This document shows positions 59,250 through 64,000 of a stretch of DNA of 64,000 nt, piece by piece; position 1 is the stretch's first letter; every line of letters begins with the position of its first letter. Below the pieces are notes generated by a model. The model made no database searches. It was not told the DNA's origin and saw only the letters and a list, made by a program, of their open reading frames with translations. The DNA comes from Citrus sinensis (taxonomy: Eukaryota > Streptophyta > Magnoliopsida > Sapindales > Rutaceae): assembly GCF_022201045.2 (NCBI RefSeq), contig NC_068558.1, positions 49,765,501 to 49,829,500 of the forward strand, in the 5' to 3' direction. The position numbers and the translations under genes were made by a program.

Positions 59250-62200
59250 TAAAAAATATTTATATCAAAATTTAGGGCTTGATTATTGAGATGATATTAG
59301 AGAGAAGTTAAAAGGAGAGGTGCCATTTTCCCGGGAAATTGAATTAGCGCGTTTCTTCGTTCAATTTTTTTTTTTTTTTTTCCTCCAATTTTCTGTTAGG
59401 GTAAAGCGAGAAATTGAGGGATGGAGGGATATCTGTTCGGATAATAGGATTATGCTTTTGGATAATTGGGATTATCAGAAGCTGATTGAAATTAGAAAAT
59501 ATCTTATTGGCCAGTGGTATTTGTCAATGATTGCCTTAGATTGGAAACTGATCCTGTGTGGTCGAGTCTTTGTCTGTTATGGGTAGTAGCCAATTAAAGT
59601 GATGATACTGCCCTTTTAGGCTTCTTTTGTTTCTCCTCTAGTAGGAGTGCTAGGACCGACCGTCCCACTCGCTTTTCACACGTGTTTTCTTATTTAGATT
59701 GTTGTGCAGATTTAACTCATCATTTTTATTAATTTAAAAAATTACAAGACCATATTTATCACTTGACCCTTATCTTCAATTTTTTTTTTTTCTTAGACAT
59801 ACCAACTATCAGTTCACTTCCAGCATATATATATTTTTTTAAAAGATTCTCTTCTACTAAATTGAATTAATAAGTATTGATGTCAAGAATTCAGATTTTC
59901 TCCATTAAAAATTTTATACACAAATGTTAATGTTAAAAAAGAGTGTTAAAAATTTTAGATATGCTCGTTACAATTATCAAAAAAAAAAAAAAAAGATTTG
60001 CTTACCACTTGTTGGGATAAAGAATTTGATGCATTCATTTTTTACTAATCTATTAATCTAGTTTTTGCAACATGCAGGCTTGAATTTGCTTATCAAATGC
60101 AAATAAGGAGCAAAGAAGAGGAATCTCACGAGAGAAAAAATAGAATACAAATAATAGATGTTTTAAACTAAAAAAGTAGGATTGAAATGTGTTAAAAAAT
60201 AAAAATGCTGGAAGTGACTGATGATTCGGTGGGTTTAAGGAAAAGAACTTAAAAGGTAAAGGTGTCTTTAAAGTGATATGATTTTTTAAATTAAAAAAAA
60301 AAAGAAAAAAAAGTGAGATGAGTTAAATATGTACAATAATCAAAGCAAGAGGAACCCTCATCAAAAAAAAAAAAAAAAACCAACAACAACAAGATGACAG
60401 ATGTCCTATTTAAAAGGAAGCAAGTGTGACAGTCGAATCATATGAGCGGGTGTCGCTAGCACTCCTCTTACTAGTAGTAGTAGGGATGAACTAGAACAAA
60501 ATTTTTCGAAAAAAACCAGGAACAAAAAATTCTTTTTGAATCCACCAAAATTCCTCTCCACGCTCATTTTAACAAATAACTTTATTATTAAAAATTTCAA
60601 ATTTCAAAATTATCTTTCGCTGACCACTTTCTCTCTCTACCTTATAATTACATATTCTTTCTTTAGTATTCGCAAACTAAACATTCAATTTTATTCTCTT
60701 TTGAATTTATTTTTTTCCTTTGTTAATATATCATGATTTATATTTCATACTTACCATATAAAACATTTTTTTTTCTTTATATTCATTATCTTTTGTATTT
60801 GGTAAAAATCAATTTCTTGATGTTTATTAACTTTTATGACTAATAAAAATATTTTTATGTTCATTTTTAAATAGGGTGTTCTTCCTCTTAGGATCCATTT
60901 GGTACAACTTTTCAAGTATAACTTATTTAAGTAGAACTTTTGTTAGTAGAGCTTTTGTAAATAGAGTTTTACTAAAAAAAATTTAGTTGTTTAGTTGTTA
61001 ATAAAACTTTTATTAAAAATTTATGAAATTACTTTAATAGGTAAATTTTTTAAAGTTGTGTTATGAAAACAATAAATAAGATTGTTAAATAAGTAAATGA
61101 TATTTTATATATTTTGACATTTAAAAAAATCTTTTCAACCTCTACTCTAAAAAGCTCAAAATTTATGTTTTTGCTAGTAGAGGTAAAATAGCTCATTTAA
61201 GTTTTAAAAGCTCTATTAGAAAAATAACCAAACAACAACAAAAATTACAATAAGAGCTTATAAGATTAAATAAGCACTTATGGTCATTATATAAGTCATA
61301 CCAAATAAGCACTTAGTTAATGATACTAATTATTCGTAACTAAAAGAATATATCTGAATAAATTGAAGATAATTTGTGAAATTAAAAATATAAAAAGAAT
61401 AGAGTGTTAGTTAAGTAATATTTTTTTTAAAAAAATTAGTCACAGGAGTTTTTCATAGTTGAGAGAGACAGTTTCGTACTTAATAACCATTCTAATTGAT
61501 AAAAAAATGAGTTTACATATATTTAAGTGAAAACTAGCTATTAGGAAATAAAACTCAAAATCAGCATGAAACCAATTAGCCACTTTTATCTGAACTGACT
61601 CACCGATTTTTTTACTAAAAAGCAAGTTGATTAGCCGCTTTTAATAACCGACTAATAACTTTGGGCTTTTACCATACTTGTAGTTTGACCTAAACTTTTT
61701 TACAACTATTAAGCACCTAAAATTTTGAAACATTATCAAATAGGTCCTTTTACAGATTTTTAGAAAATAATATTAAGACCATATAAACTTTTTATATATT
61801 TTGACACCTTAAAATCTTTCAAGACGTTTCTAAATCAATTCATATATATAAAAGATATTCATTTTGATAAAACATTTATCCTTCATTTTTCTTCAATATT
61901 TTGAAAGCACATTTATCAACGAACCACAATATAATAAAAAAGTCAATAATTTTGGTGAATGCAACACATAAAAAACTTTTGAACTCACAGTTGCTAATTA
62001 TGCACAAATATAGACAAACTAACTTTACATGAATAATTAAAATAAATATATCACCTAAGCTAGTGTCTTGAGCTTGAGTCTCAACTTGATAAACATGTCC
62101 TTGAGTTGAGTCCTTTGAGCTTGATCTCATATGACTGACGTTTGACATTTAAGAATTAACAAGATTCAAAAGTGTTTTTTATTATATTGCTTCTTATCAT

Positions 62201-64000
62201 CAAAATCAACGGTTGTAAGATCATTTAGGTTAACAAAAGTATACCATATACCCTTTACTTTTTATTTTTTCTTAATATTCAATAAGCCCTTGGCCCAAAA
62301 AATTTAAATGAAAAGATGAGCGAATGGGTCATTTACTTGATATTTGATTTTGAAAATGTAAAATATATATTTATTACAAGAAAATTTATTTAAAAAGGTA
62401 ACAAAAGAACAAAAAATCTTATTATTAATTTTTATTCACACCAAAACTTATATTTCTTATTTTGACTGTTTATTTATTTATATTTAATTTACAATAAACA
62501 TAAATAAAAATATATTTCATAAAGGTAATATTTTAAAATTATGATACTAGGAGGTTATTGGGTATTATGAAAATAATACTACAATAAGAGAGTAAGTGAT
62601 ATTTATTAATTTAATAGGGGAAAATTGACAATCTCCTTAAAATAAATTAACCTAAATGCAATGGGCCAAAGAGATTTGTAGATATGAAAAGAAACTAATC
62701 CAAATGGAATGGATTAAAGAGATATGTACATGTGAAAAGAATCATTTAAAAGTTTGATAAATCTTATTTAGGGGTTGGCATTTTAATTATATTAGTCAAT
62801 AATAATTATTAATATTCTTAATTATGTAAATCATAATTTTTTATTAATTTTAATTATGTAGATTAAAAATTAGCAACACATGAAACATTATTATTAATAA
62901 TATAGTACAAAATTAAAATTTTCTAAGAATAAACTAATTATTATTAATTATTAACATTAACTAAATATAATACTATTAAAATTAAATAAATATATAGTAA
63001 TATTATTTTAAAACAATTCTAACTTAGATTAAATAAATTATCATTTTAATAAATGTAATATTATTAAATAATATTATTCAAATAAATATAATATTATTAT
63101 TTTTAGGTAATTGTAACATTATTTTATTTTAAAAAATATAATTATATTACATTTAATAAAGAAAGGATTAAAAAAAAAAAAGAGCTAGGAGTTGGATTCT
63201 CACTTCTCTCCTTAAATAAGTAAACACTTGAGTGAAAAGAATCTACATTTCTCACTCCCGCTTCAGTAAGTAAATACAACATAAAAATTTTTAGTTTTCC
63301 TTAAAATTTTAAAATTTCAAGTATAATTGTTTCATCTATATTTAACTTTTTTTTTTCTTTTGAATCCATTATTCTTAAACTTTAAGTTTAGTATTTCATG
63401 TATTTAATCAATTCATCTATGTTTAGCATTTTTTCTTTGAATCCTTATTCCTTGCAATTAATTTTCAGAATGCCTAATCCCTGGGCCAAACATTGCATAC
63501 ATATTATTATTATTATTATTTTGATTTTGCGTGCATGTGTGTGTGTGTTAATAAACATAATTTGTGAGATATTGTACATTAAAGTTTAAACTAAGCTTAT
63601 TTGCAGGAAGCATTAGATTGTTGTTCTGTGCATCAAATGGCGAGATATACAATGTTGTTTTCGAGTTTATATAATACCTTAGTGATGAATTTGTCAATAA
63701 AAATTTAGGGTTTGTGATAAATGGTTGTGTAAATTATTTTTATTTTTTAAATTCAATTTGTAGTGTCCTTATCAGTGATTTCGTAAAAGAATATTCAGGC
63801 GATAAAAAATAGAGAGTCCTTTATAAGGTGCAAACAGCCCCACCTATCAATTATATAAACGAGATATTTATTGAAGTGGATTTCACTTCATCTTGTTATT
63901 TCCGTTCTGAATCCATCCGAACCTCTTCGCTATCGCTGCGCAACATGGCCCAAGGCCCTAGGCCCCAGGCCTTCTATATTTCGAACTGAACTTGGAAGCC
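59250..64000. other. AT-rich intergenic region to the right edge
   Basis: About 4.7 kb without a recognisable gene. The first few hundred bases are the DUF2358 promoter. Poly(A)/poly(T) runs occur near 59365, 59979 and 60364, and an ATT microsatellite near 63503. A minus-strand frame at 61876-62148 shows no motif. In the last 160 bases a TATATAAACG box (63853) is followed by a pyrimidine-rich stretch and an ATG at 63945 with a short frame; this could be the start of a plus-strand gene lying mainly outside the window, but nothing identifies it. Confidence 0.35.
60889..61318. mobile_element. Candidate MITE with ATTTGGTA ends
   Basis: The left end GGATCCATTTGGTACAACTT and the reverse complement of the right end (CTAAGTGCTTATTTGGTATG) share CATTTGGTA-type ends followed by ACTTAT-rich arms. 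The interior repeats AGTAGAGCTTTT-like words in both orientations. The target duplication is unclear. Confidence 0.4.

Noticed and set aside
1..64000. CRISPR array, operon or other prokaryote-type system.
   Set aside because: No regularly spaced repeats or clustered prokaryotic genes; the window is clearly nuclear plant DNA.

Overview
The window is nuclear DNA of a eudicot plant. Genes are intron-rich with GT..AG splice sites, intergenic DNA is very AT-rich, and plant-type transposons (L1-like LINE, SINE-like, MITE and fold-back elements) fill the gaps. The whole gene set suggests a woody rosid such as Citrus, but that species call is inference only.

Layout, left to right: (1) the 5' part of a coiled-coil gene of the At5g41620/At2g46250 type (minus, runs off the left edge); (2) a 5.2 kb L1-like LINE (plus) with target-site duplications, inserted about 260 bp upstream of that gene's ATG and lacking the core of its reverse transcriptase; (3) a SINE-like repeat at 8.4-8.9 kb; (4) the F-box/kelch gene HWS (minus); (5) a transposon-rich gap at 17-20.4 kb holding a 1.2 kb fold-back element, a second copy of the SINE-like repeat and two small MITEs; (6) a C2-domain gene (minus); (7) a BAG6-like co-chaperone gene (minus) with two apparent frameshifts; (8) a nested pair of long-TIR elements, a degenerate class III chitinase pseudogene and a hAT MITE (28.8-33.7 kb); (9) FCF1, an rRNA-processing PIN protein (plus, 9 exons); (10) a 14-exon GT4-like glycosyltransferase gene (minus); (11) AT-rich DNA with a tandem duplication, a second copy of one MITE and a tRNA-like pseudogene; (12) an RGXT/MGP4-type xylosyltransferase gene (minus, 4 exons); (13) ABIL1, a SCAR/WAVE-complex subunit (minus, 9 exons); (14) a DUF2358 plastid-type protein (minus, 2 exons); (15) 4.7 kb of AT-rich DNA without a recognisable gene.

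The genes do not form a pathway. From memory of Arabidopsis locus numbers, their order interleaves three Arabidopsis segments: At2g46220-46250 (DUF2358, ABIL1, FCF1, BAG6, coiled coil), At4g01200-01220 (C2, glycosyltransferase, MGP4) and At3g61590 (HWS). This looks like one ancestral block whose duplicates were fractionated in Arabidopsis. I found no convincing new biological system. The most unusual content is the transposon structure, the damaged BAG6 frame and the chitinase relic.
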